Shown: positions 17,499-26,215 of the stretch, piece by piece
Layout: every line of letters begins with the position of its first letter
Position numbering within the stretch: position 1 is the stretch's first letter
Source: Glycomyces algeriensis
GTDB lineage: Bacteria > Actinomycetota > Actinomycetes > Mycobacteriales > Micromonosporaceae
Direction of reading: 5' to 3'
Assembly: GCF_027622855.1 (NCBI RefSeq)
Contig: NZ_JAPZVR010000005.1
Location: 348,851-412,850, forward strand
Length of the DNA stretch: 64,000 nucleotides
Translations under genes and position numbers: made by a program
The notes under the pieces: generated by a model
The model's database searches: none
Told to the model about the DNA's origin: nothing
The model's input: the letters and a program-made list of their open reading frames with translations, nothing else

Positions 17499-19059
17499 AC
17501 ACGTGTCGCGGCGCCGCCTGCTCGGCATCGGCGCGGGGCTGGGAACCGTCGCCGTGAGCGGCCTGGTCCTCTCGGCGGCCTGGGCCCGGCGCCCCGCCGC
17601 CACGGGCGACCAGCTGGTGAGCGAAGTGTCACTGCCGCAATCATTCTCGGTACCGCTGCCGATTCCGAAGGTGCTTGAGCCCGTCGCGTCCACGGCCGAA
17701 GGCGACCGGTACGAGATGGTGCAGATCGAGACCGAGGCCGAGATCATCCCCGGCCACTCCACTCGACTGTGGACGTACGACGGCACGTTCCCAGGACCCA
17801 CCATCGAGTCCCGGCGCGATCGCCACGTCACCGTGGCGCACCGCAACGAGCTCCCGGTGCCCACTGTGGTGCACCTCCACGGCGGGCGCACCCCGGCCGC
17901 GTCCGACGGCTACCCGACCGACCTCGTCCTCCCCGAGGGCTGGACCGGCACCGCCTCGCACCACGGCATGGCCGACGACCTCGCGGTCGTCACCGATGTG
18001 CAGCGCGAGTACGGCTTCCCGCTCGACCAGCGCGCCGCCATGCTCTGGTACCACGACCACCGCATGGACTTCACCGCCCCGGCGATCTGGCGCGGCCTCG
18101 CCGGGCTCCACTTCGTACGCGACGACATCGAGGACGCCCTCGGCCTGCCCGGCGGCGACCACGAGATCCCGCTGATGATCGCCGACCGCGCCTTCGACGC
18201 GGACGGGCAGCTCAAGTACCCGTCCCTCGACCCGAGCCTGACCGGTGAGATCGGCGTCGAGGAGCCCTATACGGCGGGCGTCCTCGGCGACGTGATCCTG
18301 GTGAACGGCGCGCCCTGGCCCGTGCACGAGGTCGACACCGGGCTGTACCGCCTGCGGATCCTCAACGCCTCCAACGCGAGGCACTACGAACTTGAAGCGC
18401 TCACGGAGGACGGCCGGCGGCTCCCGCTCGTCCAGATCGGCGCGGATCAAGGCCTCCTCGCCGCTCCGGTCCGCCACGAGCGCCTGCCGATCGCGCCGGC
18501 CGAACGCTACGACCTGCTCCTGGACTTCAGCGGCCTACCGATCGGCGCCAAAGTGCGCCTCGCCAACCGGCTCGGATCCGGCCGCACCGCCGACGTCATG
18601 CAGTTCCACGTCGTCCGGGAGGGCGCGAGCGCCCCGATCCCCGAGACGCTCGCGAACGACCTGCCGGAATGGAACCGCTCAGAAGCGGTAGCGGTGCGCG
18701 ACATGGCGTTCCGCGCGGGCCGCATGGACGGCCGCCACGGCTGGGTCATCGACGGGCTCCCGTTCGACCCGAACCGCACCGACGTCACGACCCGCCTCGG
18801 CGACATCGAGGTCTGGCGCCTCATCGCCGACGTCCACCACCCGGTGCACCTGCACCTCGTCGGCTTCCGCATCCTCGGCCGCGGCACCGGCACGCCCCTC
18901 CCCCACGACGCCGGCCTCAAGGACACCATCGCCCTCCGCCCCGGCGAGTCCGCCGAGATCATCACCCGCTTCGACGGCTACAAGGGACGGTATCTCTTCC
19001 ACTGCCACAACGCCGAACACGAGGACATGGGAATGATGGCCAACCTGAAAATCACCTGA
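17491..19059 (+). CDS. Tat-exported multicopper oxidase
   Basis: A 522-residue laccase/bilirubin-oxidase/CotA-like enzyme. All copper-binding blocks are visible: HLHGG (128-132), WYHDH (186-190), a HPVHLHLVGF block near residue 448, and HCHNAEHEDMGMM from residue 504 with the axial Met of type-1 copper. The N-terminus has the twin-arginine signal SRRRLLGIGAG followed by a hydrophobic stretch and AWA cleavage region, so it is folded with copper and exported. Such enzymes oxidise phenols, bilirubin or Cu(I)/Mn(II) with O2 reduced to water; the natural substrate is unknown. Coupled to the upstream membrane gene. Confidence 0.93.
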   Translation: MPEHVSRRRLLGIGAGLGTVAVSGLVLSAAWARRPAATGDQLVSEVSLPQSFSVPLPIPKVLEPVASTAEGDRYEMVQIETEAEIIPGHSTRLWTYDGTFPGPTIESRRDRHVTVAHRNELPVPTVVHLHGGRTPAASDGYPTDLVLPEGWTGTASHHGMADDLAVVTDVQREYGFPLDQRAAMLWYHDHRMDFTAPAIWRGLAGLHFVRDDIEDALGLPGGDHEIPLMIADRAFDADGQLKYPSLDPSLTGEIGVEEPYTAGVLGDVILVNGAPWPVHEVDTGLYRLRILNASNARHYELEALTEDGRRLPLVQIGADQGLLAAPVRHERLPIAPAERYDLLLDFSGLPIGAKVRLANRLGSGRTADVMQFHVVREGASAPIPETLANDLPEWNRSEAVAVRDMAFRAGRMDGRHGWVIDGLPFDPNRTDVTTRLGDIEVWRLIADVHHPVHLHLVGFRILGRGTGTPLPHDAGLKDTIALRPGESAEIITRFDGYKGRYLFHCHNAEHEDMGMMANLKIT

Positions 19060-19076
19060 TGCGGTTTCGCGGGGAC

Positions 19077-19094
19077 CCGCCGCACCTGCGGCGG
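19077..19094 (+). terminator. Hairpin after multicopper oxidase
   Basis: CCGCCGCA and TGCGGCGG form an 8-bp stem with a 2-nt loop 18 bp after the oxidase stop. The following AATATACTG is not a clear T-run, so termination efficiency is uncertain. Confidence 0.5.
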
Positions 19095-19149
19095 CAATAT
19101 ACTGCAGCCCTCCCCTCGAACACATGACTGGAAAGCACCGCAGCCCATA

Positions 19150-19806
19150 ATGCGCAAATCCTCAACCGGTCGCTCTGGCAATCGGCTCCTTGAACCCAGC
19201 GTGCGCCGCGGCATCGCCCTCGCCATCGCATTCCTCGTATTCGCCTCGTGCGGCGTGGGGCTCCGTCTGCGCGACCGCACGGATCCACCGACCACGATCA
19301 CCATTGGCGACATCGTCAGACCAGATCTGCGGGGTCCGCTGCCGACGACTGCCGATATCGAATCTTGGAAGTCCGCCTTCAGCGGATTCGCTATGCAATG
19401 GCCGGATAATGACGCACTCCAGACCTCCCGGCCGGACGACCTGATCTCCTTCGACGACCACTTCGACGGGTACCTGGCCGGCACAGCCGAGTTCGAGGGC
19501 ACCAGCCTGACGGCGGTCATCGGCTTTGAAGACGAGGCGATCGCCTGGTTCACCTGCCACGCGATGGGCCCGCGAACCACTTCGGCCGACGCCTTTCTGC
19601 GGACTTGCTGGGCAGCCGCCGCCGTGACCGGAGCCGACCAGGACGCCGGAGCGGCCTGGGTCGACTCGGTCCTCGCGCTCGAGACGGAGGAGTTCACCGC
19701 AAACGCCGAGACGGTCTGCCCCGCCGTCCTCCTGGCGGCCGCCCTGAACCCGATGTCGGGCTACATCAACACCCAGATCACCATCGCCGCCGGCCAGAAC
19801 TGCTGA
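19150..19806 (+). CDS. Predicted exported protein, unknown function
   Basis: A 218-residue protein with a basic N-terminus, a hydrophobic helix (residues about 21-34) and FASCG, which resembles a weak lipobox, so it is either a lipoprotein or membrane-anchored. The mature part is acidic with four cysteines, suggesting disulfides outside the cell. Nothing recognisable in the family databases I know. No Shine-Dalgarno precedes the ATG. It is followed after 11 bp by another membrane protein and the two are probably one unit. Confidence 0.7.
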   Translation: MRKSSTGRSGNRLLEPSVRRGIALAIAFLVFASCGVGLRLRDRTDPPTTITIGDIVRPDLRGPLPTTADIESWKSAFSGFAMQWPDNDALQTSRPDDLISFDDHFDGYLAGTAEFEGTSLTAVIGFEDEAIAWFTCHAMGPRTTSADAFLRTCWAAAAVTGADQDAGAAWVDSVLALETEEFTANAETVCPAVLLAAALNPMSGYINTQITIAAGQNC

Positions 19807-19817
19807 GGGAACACGAC

Positions 19818-20729
19818 ATGCGACAACTCCTCAGTAGATACGGCCCGGTGCTCCTCTGGCAGTTCGCCTGGCTCGCGCTGGTCTCGCTGCCGCTCGCCAC
19901 CCTGATCTACTGGCTGGCCTCCGACGGCACCTTCCTGATGTGGGCCTGGGCAGCCGGCGTACTCGTACTCGCGGCGATCGCGGCCTTCAACCTGAGCGAG
20001 CCCTTCGCCCGACTCATCTCGTGGCGTCATCGGTTCGGTCGACTCGCGGTCGACCCGGACCGCCGAGTCGTCGTCCTCATGCACTGCTGGCTCTCGTTCC
20101 CCGCCATTTTGCCGGGCGTCAACACGGCGAGCGACTGGGGATTCGCCTCCGGCATGCGCATGTTCGCGGTGATGTGGGTCGTCATGTTCGCGGGCGCATG
20201 GATCTGGTGGGCCCTGATCGGCCGCGGTTCTGCCGCTGCTCCCCTGCCGCCGCCCACGCTCCCGGGCTCAGCATTGGTCGATGCCCGGATCGTGTCCAAC
20301 GGCGGCGATGAGGATCCCGACACGATTACAGTGTCAGTCGCCGCACGCGAGCCCGCGACGAACGACAAGGCTCTCTACTCGGTGATGCTCCTACAGCTCA
20401 TGCCGTCCATCAAGGGAGGCGAGCGCCGCTGGAACGTCCGCATCGATGGCGAATCGGCGGCCACGGTCACCCAGACCTGGGAGCACCCCCGCTGGTGGCC
20501 GCCGATCGAGTGGACCGGGGACGCGTCTGCGATGTACGCCGGGAAGACGATCTCCTTCACACCGACAGGCAAGAAGGAACACGATTTAGGGCAGGCGCTC
20601 GCGCAGCTTCGCCGGCTCGCGGAGCATGGCTTCGCGGTTCTTGGCGGGATCGGCGGGAACCCGTTCGAGTACGCGCACTACCCGCAGGTCACGGCTCGAC
20701 CGGCGGGCGGCCAGCCCAGCAGCTCGTAG
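19818..20729 (+). CDS. Predicted membrane protein, unknown function
   Basis: A 303-residue protein with four predicted N-terminal helices (residues about 10-30, 38-57, 85-100 and 112-130) followed by a cytoplasmic or extracellular soluble domain of about 160 residues rich in Trp and Asp. I do not recognise it. The start ATG has TGAGGGA about 8 nt upstream, and the longer frame overlapping the previous gene is rejected. It ends 5 bp from the convergent alpha/beta-hydrolase stop. Confidence 0.75.
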   Translation: MRQLLSRYGPVLLWQFAWLALVSLPLATLIYWLASDGTFLMWAWAAGVLVLAAIAAFNLSEPFARLISWRHRFGRLAVDPDRRVVVLMHCWLSFPAILPGVNTASDWGFASGMRMFAVMWVVMFAGAWIWWALIGRGSAAAPLPPPTLPGSALVDARIVSNGGDEDPDTITVSVAAREPATNDKALYSVMLLQLMPSIKGGERRWNVRIDGESAATVTQTWEHPRWWPPIEWTGDASAMYAGKTISFTPTGKKEHDLGQALAQLRRLAEHGFAVLGGIGGNPFEYAHYPQVTARPAGGQPSSS

Positions 20730-20734
20730 CGCAG

Positions 20735-21640
20735 CTACCTGCTCTGCACCGTGCCCAGCGGGTGGTTGCCCTCCTCAAGCTCCGAAGCCGAGGTCTTCCA
20801 CGCGACGTCATCGAGGCCGAGAGTGCTGCGCAGGTAGGCCGCAGTGATTCGCCGGATCAGCGCGACCCGTTCGGGGCTCGCGTCCGTCGTCTCCGCGGCG
20901 TCGTAGCCGGAGACGCCGCCGAGCGAGTGCTCCGCCCCGAAGAGCGTGAGCAGGCTCTTGCCGCCCGGGCTGAGGCGGTAGGCGTCGGTGAACCAGTCCG
21001 GTCCGCGCGTGGTCAGCGCGGAATCGTCGTTGTCCCCGGCGACGAAGAGCACGGGTGGCGTCATGCCGTCGAACGACGGGTTCATGAAGGAGAAGTGCTC
21101 GGCCGCAAAGGGCGCGAGGTCGTTGCCGCCCTTGCCGGGCAGGGCGAGCAGCGCGCCCGCCTTGACGCGCGGGTCGGACAGGTCCTCCCCCGGGGTGCCG
21201 TCGGCGGCGAGGACCCGTGCGCCGAGCAGCATGCTCGCCGTCTGCGCTCCCCACGAGTGCCCGGCGACGGCGATGCGGGCGTGGTCGAGGCGCCCGGCGA
21301 GACCCGGTGTCGCGGACTCCAAGACGTCGAGGCCGTCGATGACGCGCTTGAGGTCGTCGACCCGGATGCGCCAGATCTCCGGCGTGCGGGGGTCGTCGGC
21401 GGGGAGGCCGAGCGTCCGCGAGTCGAGGTGGGTGGGTTGCACGACCGCGAACCCCTGGGCGGCCCAGAAGTCGACCAGCGGCGCATATCCGTCCATTGAG
21501 GATCCGAAGCCGTGGGAGAAGACGATGACGGGCAGTCCAGTGCCGGTCGCGGGCGCGGAGACGCGGACCTGGAGATCGTCGCCGCGACCGGGCGCGGACA
21601 GGACGAGTGGTTTCGCTGTGGTGATTGTCGAGTCGGACAT
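20735..21640 (-). CDS. Alpha/beta hydrolase (chlorophyllase/PET-hydrolase-like)
   Basis: A 301-residue serine hydrolase. The oxyanion region is VIVFSHGFGSSMDGY, the nucleophile elbow is GHSWGAQ, and the likely catalytic His is in GAEHSLGG. The acid is probably the Asp of VAGDNDDSAL. This pattern matches cytosolic dienelactone-hydrolase or chlorophyllase-like carboxylesterases. Substrate unknown. It diverges from a TetR gene, with an unusually long palindrome between them, so expression is probably induced by a small molecule. ATG has GGAG 9 nt upstream. Confidence 0.88.
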   Translation of the reverse strand: MSDSTITTAKPLVLSAPGRGDDLQVRVSAPATGTGLPVIVFSHGFGSSMDGYAPLVDFWAAQGFAVVQPTHLDSRTLGLPADDPRTPEIWRIRVDDLKRVIDGLDVLESATPGLAGRLDHARIAVAGHSWGAQTASMLLGARVLAADGTPGEDLSDPRVKAGALLALPGKGGNDLAPFAAEHFSFMNPSFDGMTPPVLFVAGDNDDSALTTRGPDWFTDAYRLSPGGKSLLTLFGAEHSLGGVSGYDAAETTDASPERVALIRRITAAYLRSTLGLDDVAWKTSASELEEGNHPLGTVQSR

Positions 21641-21703
21641 GGCAGTGGTCTCCGTTCAGTGGCGGTATTTGGCGCGACGGTCCCGGCTCTGGCACAATGG
21701 CCG

Positions 21704-21748
21704 AACCGGAACGCCGCTCCGTTAACAATACGGAGCGATGTTCCGGTT
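21704..21748. promoter_or_regulatory. Concentric double palindrome, TetR operator
   Basis: AACCGGAAC (21704-21712) pairs with GTTCCGGTT (21740-21748), and inside it GCTCCGT (21716-21722) pairs with ACGGAGC (21730-21736). Both dyads are perfect and share the same centre at 21726. The site lies between the divergent hydrolase and TetR start codons. Confidence 0.75.
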
Positions 21749-21779
21749 TGCAAGCCCGGGTGACGGAAGGAGCAATGCG

Positions 21780-22361
21780 GTGGACAACGACGGCCAGGAA
21801 AGCTCAGGCTCGAAGCGCAAGGACGCGCGGCGGAACCAGCAGGCCCTGCTGGAAGCGGCGGCCGAGGTCTTCGTCGCCTCGGGCGTGGAGGCGCCGGTCC
21901 GCGACATCGCCACCAGGGCCGGGGTCGGGATGGGCACCATCTACCGCCACTTCCCGACCCGCGCCGACCTGGTCATCGCGGTCTACCGCCATCAGGTCGA
22001 CGCCTGCGCGGAGGCTGGCCCGGACCTGCTCGAGAGCGGCCCGACTCCCTATGCCGCCCTTTGGCAGTGGATCGACATGTTCGTCGACTTCCTGGTCACC
22101 AAGCACGGCCTCGCCGCCGCGATGCAGGCGGACAACGCCGGATTCGAGACGCTGCACGCGTACTTCCTCGACCGCCTGCTGCCGGTGTGCGCCAGCCTCC
22201 TCGACGCGGCGGCGGCCTCCGGCGAGATCCGCTCCGACATCGACGCCTACCAGCTCATGCGCGGCATCGGGAACCTCTGCATCGGCGACGACAGCGACCC
22301 GCGCTACAACGCCCGCACGTTGATCGATCTGCTCATCACGGGATTGCGCCTGCCGGACTGA
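21780..22361 (+). CDS. TetR/AcrR family regulator
   Basis: A 193-residue repressor with helix-turn-helix at about residues 15-60 (LEAAAEVFVASGVEAPVRDIATRAGVGMGTIYRHFPTRADL across the helices) and an alpha-helical ligand domain with the SBP/TetR_C-like C-terminus. The GTG start is chosen because GGAAGGAG lies 7 nt upstream; a longer frame starts inside the operator. It should repress the divergent alpha/beta hydrolase and itself. Confidence 0.9.
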   Translation: MDNDGQESSGSKRKDARRNQQALLEAAAEVFVASGVEAPVRDIATRAGVGMGTIYRHFPTRADLVIAVYRHQVDACAEAGPDLLESGPTPYAALWQWIDMFVDFLVTKHGLAAAMQADNAGFETLHAYFLDRLLPVCASLLDAAAASGEIRSDIDAYQLMRGIGNLCIGDDSDPRYNARTLIDLLITGLRLPD

Positions 22362-22368
22362 CGCGGCC

Positions 22369-23202
22369 TCAGTAGCGGCCGAGGGTGCCGCGCGATTTCG
22401 CGACGCGCTCGAGACGGTTGAACACGACCACGCCAGCGGCCGTGAGCAGGATCGGTTGCAGCAGTAGCCATCCCAGGCCCCAGACCGTGCCGAGGTCGGT
22501 CAGCGTCGCGCTGTCGAGGAGCATCGCGCGGGCGGCCTCGATGCCCGGTGCGACCGGGATGAGGGCGCGGCTGGCCGCCGCGACCGGGTCCGGGAGCGCC
22601 GACAGGGGCACGAGGGTGCCGCCGATGATCGCGTACACGGCGACCGATGCCTGCGTGATGCTCTCGATCCGCTTGAACACCAGCGTCAGCCCGCAGAGCA
22701 CGAGCGCCAGACCGCAGGTGCCGACGACGATCGCGGCCGCCGGCACGAGTACGGCCGGCTCGAACGGGAACATCCCGCCCTGCACGGTCACCGCGACGAA
22801 CCCGGTGGCGAGGAGCGCGGCGACCACGGGCAGTGCGCCGATCACCGCCGCGACCTGGCGTCCGAGGACCACGACGGCCGACGGCAGCGGCGTCAGGTAC
22901 GTCTGCTCCAGGACGCCCGACTGGAGGTCGCCCAGGTAGCTCCAGAATACGCGGTTGATCTGCTCGTGGATGAACGCGAGCCCAACGAGTCCTATCAGGA
23001 CCGGAACCAGCAGCTCCTCGAGCAGCTTTCCCCGTCCCATGAACATCACGATGAGGAGGTAGAACACCGGGAAGGTGATCATCTCGGCGAGGACGGCGCG
23101 CCAGCCGGCGACCAGTTCCCGCATGCCTTTGCCGACCTCGTTGCCGAAGGCGTTCGCCCAACCCGGAGACGCGAGCGCGGGAACGGAGAGCATGGTGGTC
23201 AT
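22369..23202 (-). CDS. ABC-2 type transporter permease
   Basis: A 277-residue six-helix permease of the ABC-2 (DrrB/NodJ-like) class. It has the amphipathic N-terminal region, a conserved LEQTYLTPLPSAVVVLGRQ coupling segment, and GGTLVPLSALPDPVAAASRALIPVAPG before the last helix. It follows a second permease by 11 bp and an ATPase, and the three should form an exporter of drug, lipid or antibiotic type. ATG with GAGAGGA upstream. The C-termini of the two permeases both end in a G-(R/Q)-Y motif, pointing to gene duplication. Confidence 0.88.
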   Translation of the reverse strand: MTTMLSVPALASPGWANAFGNEVGKGMRELVAGWRAVLAEMITFPVFYLLIVMFMGRGKLLEELLVPVLIGLVGLAFIHEQINRVFWSYLGDLQSGVLEQTYLTPLPSAVVVLGRQVAAVIGALPVVAALLATGFVAVTVQGGMFPFEPAVLVPAAAIVVGTCGLALVLCGLTLVFKRIESITQASVAVYAIIGGTLVPLSALPDPVAAASRALIPVAPGIEAARAMLLDSATLTDLGTVWGLGWLLLQPILLTAAGVVVFNRLERVAKSRGTLGRY

Positions 23203-23213
23203 GTCGTTTCCTC

Positions 23214-24038
23214 TCAGTACTGGCCCACGCGGCCCTCGGCGATGGCGAGCCGTCGGTTGCGACGGAACAACCACGCGCCGAGCGCTGCGAGCACTGCGGT
23301 GTGGGCGATGAGGAGCGGCAGGGTGCCACCGCTCCAGACCGATGCGAGCGAGCCGCCTTCGAACAGCACCAGGTTGATCGCTTCGATGGCGAGGGTCGTC
23401 GGGAGCAGCCGCGCGGCGGCCGCCATCCATTCCGGATAGAGCGCCAGCGGCATGAACGCGCCGTTGAGCATCAGGACCAGCGAGGTCAGCAGCGAGTGCA
23501 GCGCGCCGGTCATCGGGTTGCGGATCGCGATGGCCGCCATGAGGAACGTGAACGCCAGGATGTTCGCCGCCAGCAGCAGGTACGGCACGAGTGCAGACCA
23601 GCGCCAGGGGATCTCGATGCCGACCGCGAGCGCGGGAACGAGCGAGGCGAGCACCGCGATGGGCAGTGCGAACACCGTCGCCGTGACGAGCCTGCCGCAC
23701 ATCGCGACCCATGGGGGCGCGGGCGACATGAGCGCGGCGGCGAAGGTGCCGCTGCGCTTCTCCTCGATGAGGTCGGCGACCATGACCTGCCCGGAGTACT
23801 GGAGGAACCAGTAGGCGCCGATGGCGATGAGCGTGGCCGGCAGGAGGTCGTCGCGCATGTCGCCCTGGCCCATGACGTACTGCAGGCCGAGGTACATCAT
23901 GACGCTGATCGCGAGGGTCACGATGTGGCCCAGCGGATGCGCGAGCTGGTTGGCGAGTCCTTTGCGGACTTCTGCGGCCAGGACCGTGGTCCCCGTCCGG
24001 ATTCCGGCACCGGGTGCCGCTGCGAAGTGTTTAGCCAC
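23214..24038 (-). CDS. ABC-2 type transporter permease
   Basis: A 274-residue permease of the same class as its downstream neighbour, with SGTFAAALMSPAPPWVAMCGRL as coupling segment and NGAFMPLALYPEWMAAAARLLPTTLAIEAINLVLFEG-type region near the C-terminus. The GTG start overlaps the ATPase stop by 8 bp. Two different permease halves plus one ATPase suggest a heterodimeric membrane part. Confidence 0.88.
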   Translation of the reverse strand: MAKHFAAAPGAGIRTGTTVLAAEVRKGLANQLAHPLGHIVTLAISVMMYLGLQYVMGQGDMRDDLLPATLIAIGAYWFLQYSGQVMVADLIEEKRSGTFAAALMSPAPPWVAMCGRLVTATVFALPIAVLASLVPALAVGIEIPWRWSALVPYLLLAANILAFTFLMAAIAIRNPMTGALHSLLTSLVLMLNGAFMPLALYPEWMAAAARLLPTTLAIEAINLVLFEGGSLASVWSGGTLPLLIAHTAVLAALGAWLFRRNRRLAIAEGRVGQY

Positions 24039-24972
24039 GGGCGGGCTCCTCGACGAGGGAGAGGAAGACCGCTTCGAGGTTCGGCTGGATCTGCGCGAGC
24101 GATCGCAGCGGCAGGCCTTGTCCCCGAAGCGACTCGATGAGCGCGTACAGGTCGTCGCCGTCCTGCACCTGCCCGGTGATGACGGTGTCCTCGTCGCCGC
24201 GTGCGGCGGTGAAGCCGTCGGGCAGCACGACCGGTTCGGTCCGGGCCTCGACCCGGATCTCGTAGTGGTCGTGCTTTCTGAACTGGGAGAGGAGGGTTCC
24301 GGTTGGCAGGTCGGTCACGAACCTGCCTTCCCTGATGACCGCGACGCGGTCGCAGAGCTCCTCGACGACGTCGAGCTGGTGGGTGGTGAGCAGGATCGTC
24401 TTGCCCTCGTCGCGGGCGAGGGCTCGGATGAGGTCCTTGACGGTGCGGGTGGCGGCGACGTCGAGGCCGAGCGTGGGCTCGTCGAGCAGGATGATGGCGG
24501 GGTCGGCGATGAGCGCGGCCGCGATGGCGACCTTCTGCTGCATCCCCCGGGAGAAGCCGCCGACCTTCTCGTGCCGGCGTTCCCACAGGCCGAGGTCGGT
24601 GAGGAGCCGCTCAGCCCTGGCGGCCGCGGCGGATCTGCGCAGGCCCTTCAAGCGTCCGAAGTAGATGAGGTTCTGCCAGGACGAGAGTGTCCAGTAGACG
24701 TTGCGCGAGCCTTCGAGGACGGCACCGAACTGGGCCATGGCCGAGGCGCGCTGCCTGACGACGTCGAAGCCGCCGAGGCTCGCCGTGCCGGAGGTGGCCG
24801 AGAGCAGCCCGGCGAGGATCTTGATCGTGGTGGTCTTGCCGGCCCCGTTGGGGCCGAGGAATCCGATGACGGATCCGGGTTCGACGGTTAGGGAGACGCC
24901 GTCGACGGCGAGCGGTCCGGAGTCGCCGTATCGCTTGGTGAGGTCGGTGATCGCGATGGCGGGGGCTGGCAT
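24031..24972 (-). CDS. ABC transporter ATP-binding protein
   Basis: A 313-residue ATPase of the DrrA/CcmA type. Walker A GPNGAGKTTT (residues about 40-49), Q-loop around FGAVLEG, signature FSRGMQQKVAIAAAL (a variant of LSGGQ), Walker B AIILLDEPTLGLD and switch His in LLTTHQLD are all present. A C-terminal extension of about 90 residues after the nucleotide domain follows. AAAGGA lies 6 nt upstream of the ATG. It is the motor of the following two permeases; substrate unknown. Confidence 0.92.
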   Translation of the reverse strand: MPAPAIAITDLTKRYGDSGPLAVDGVSLTVEPGSVIGFLGPNGAGKTTTIKILAGLLSATSGTASLGGFDVVRQRASAMAQFGAVLEGSRNVYWTLSSWQNLIYFGRLKGLRRSAAAARAERLLTDLGLWERRHEKVGGFSRGMQQKVAIAAALIADPAIILLDEPTLGLDVAATRTVKDLIRALARDEGKTILLTTHQLDVVEELCDRVAVIREGRFVTDLPTGTLLSQFRKHDHYEIRVEARTEPVVLPDGFTAARGDEDTVITGQVQDGDDLYALIESLRGQGLPLRSLAQIQPNLEAVFLSLVEEPARG

Positions 24973-25003
24973 GGCGGTTCCTTTCAGCAGGTCCAGTGGC
25001 GGG

Positions 25004-25378
25004 TCAGAAGGATTCGGGGCCGAAGCGCCCCCAGGCGGTGAACGCGGCGAGCGCGAACAGGACGGCGTTGACGGCGATCGCGCTGAACTCGCCGCGTCGT
25101 CCGTGGGTGACGGCGGCGCCGATCATGAGGGCGGCCAAGCCGGCTGCGGCGACGGGAACGAGCACGGTCGCGATGTCGAGCAGGGCGGGCAGGACCAGCC
25201 CCACCGCGCCGAGGACCTCGAGGAGGCCGATGCCCTTCACTGCGGGGAGCGGGAAGTCCTCGACCCAGGCCATGCCGCTGTTCTGCAGCTTCTCCTTGCC
25301 GCTGAACAGGGTGAGCGTCCCGGCGAGGAGGAAGACGAGTGCGAGGAGGGAGGCGGTGATCCAGAGAGCGAGGTGCAT
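25004..25378 (-). CDS. DoxX-family membrane protein
   Basis: A 124-residue four-helix protein of the DoxX superfamily, with FLLAGTLTLFSGKEKL, GLLEVLGAVGLVLPALL and a C-terminal LFALAAFTAWGRFGPE. DoxX-like proteins are small membrane proteins connected with quinone or redox stress; this one's activity is unknown. It is the first gene of the leftward unit with the ABC exporter (31-bp gap) and diverges from a TetR regulator across a nested palindrome. Confidence 0.85.
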   Translation of the reverse strand: MHLALWITASLLALVFLLAGTLTLFSGKEKLQNSGMAWVEDFPLPAVKGIGLLEVLGAVGLVLPALLDIATVLVPVAAAGLAALMIGAAVTHGRRGEFSAIAVNAVLFALAAFTAWGRFGPESF

Positions 25379-25402
25379 GCGGGGACTCCTGTCGGAATTT
25401 CA

Positions 25403-25445
25403 CTAGAGTTGTTCACTAGTGATCATCACTAGTATTACACTCTAG
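25403..25445. promoter_or_regulatory. Nested TetR operator, DoxX-ABC/TetR divergent promoter
   Basis: ACTAGTGAT-C-ATCACTAGT (25415-25433) is a perfect 19-bp palindrome. It is enclosed by CTAGAG (25403-25408) and CTCTAG (25440-25445), with the same centre at 25424. The site directly abuts the TetR ATG at 25448. Confidence 0.78.
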
Positions 25446-25447
25446 GC

Positions 25448-26083
25448 ATGAGCATCGTCAAGGGCACCGGCAAGCGGGCCGAGAAGGCCCGACTCACCAG
25501 GCGCAAGATCCTCGCCGCCGCCGAGCGGCTGTTCATCGAGCACGGCTACGGGGCCACCACGGTGCAGGACGTCGCCGACGCCGCCGGCGTAGCGGTGCAG
25601 ACCATCTACTTCAGCTTCGGCAACAAGCGCACCCTGATGAAAGAACTGGTCGACGTCGCGATCGCTGGCGACGACGAGCCGGTCCCCACGATGCAGCGGC
25701 AGTGGTTCCTCGACGCCCTCGCCGCCCCCACCGCCACCGAGCTGCTCGCCGGATTCACGGCCGGCAGCGCCGACATCCAGGCCCGCCTCGCCCCAGTCCT
25801 CAAGATTGCCGAAACCGCCGCCGCCACCGACCCGGAACTCGCCGAAATCTGGCGCAGCGACACCGACCCCCGCTACACCGTCTGCACCGAAGCCGCGACC
25901 GCCCTGCTCACCAAACCCGATGCAGCCCAAGGCATCGAACCCGCCCACGCCGCCGACGTCCTCTACGGCCTCACGAGCCCCGAGCTCTACCTCGTCATGG
26001 TCAAATCCCGACACTGGACCACCGACCAATGGTCCCGATGGACCCTGGAGACCCTGCGGGCCCAGCTTTGCCGCAGCGACTGA
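25448..26083 (+). CDS. TetR/AcrR family regulator
   Basis: A 211-residue repressor with helix-turn-helix residues about 16-60 (RRKILAAAERLFIEHGYGATTVQDVADAAGVAVQTIYFSFGNKRTL across the helices). The ligand domain ends WSRWTLETLRAQL, as in TetR proteins that sense hydrophobic drugs. The ATG follows the operator immediately with no Shine-Dalgarno. Repression of the DoxX-ABC operon and itself is inferred from position. Confidence 0.9.
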   Translation: MSIVKGTGKRAEKARLTRRKILAAAERLFIEHGYGATTVQDVADAAGVAVQTIYFSFGNKRTLMKELVDVAIAGDDEPVPTMQRQWFLDALAAPTATELLAGFTAGSADIQARLAPVLKIAETAAATDPELAEIWRSDTDPRYTVCTEAATALLTKPDAAQGIEPAHAADVLYGLTSPELYLVMVKSRHWTTDQWSRWTLETLRAQLCRSD

Positions 26084-26215
26084 AAACCAGGACAAAGACC
26101 CGCTGAATGCATCGGGCCGACTCGCCATCGCAGGACTGAGGGCCGCCAGAGGCTCAGCGAACTGGGCATTTGGCGTCAGGCGACGATGTCGGAGCCCGCG
26201 GTTACGCTCGGAAGC

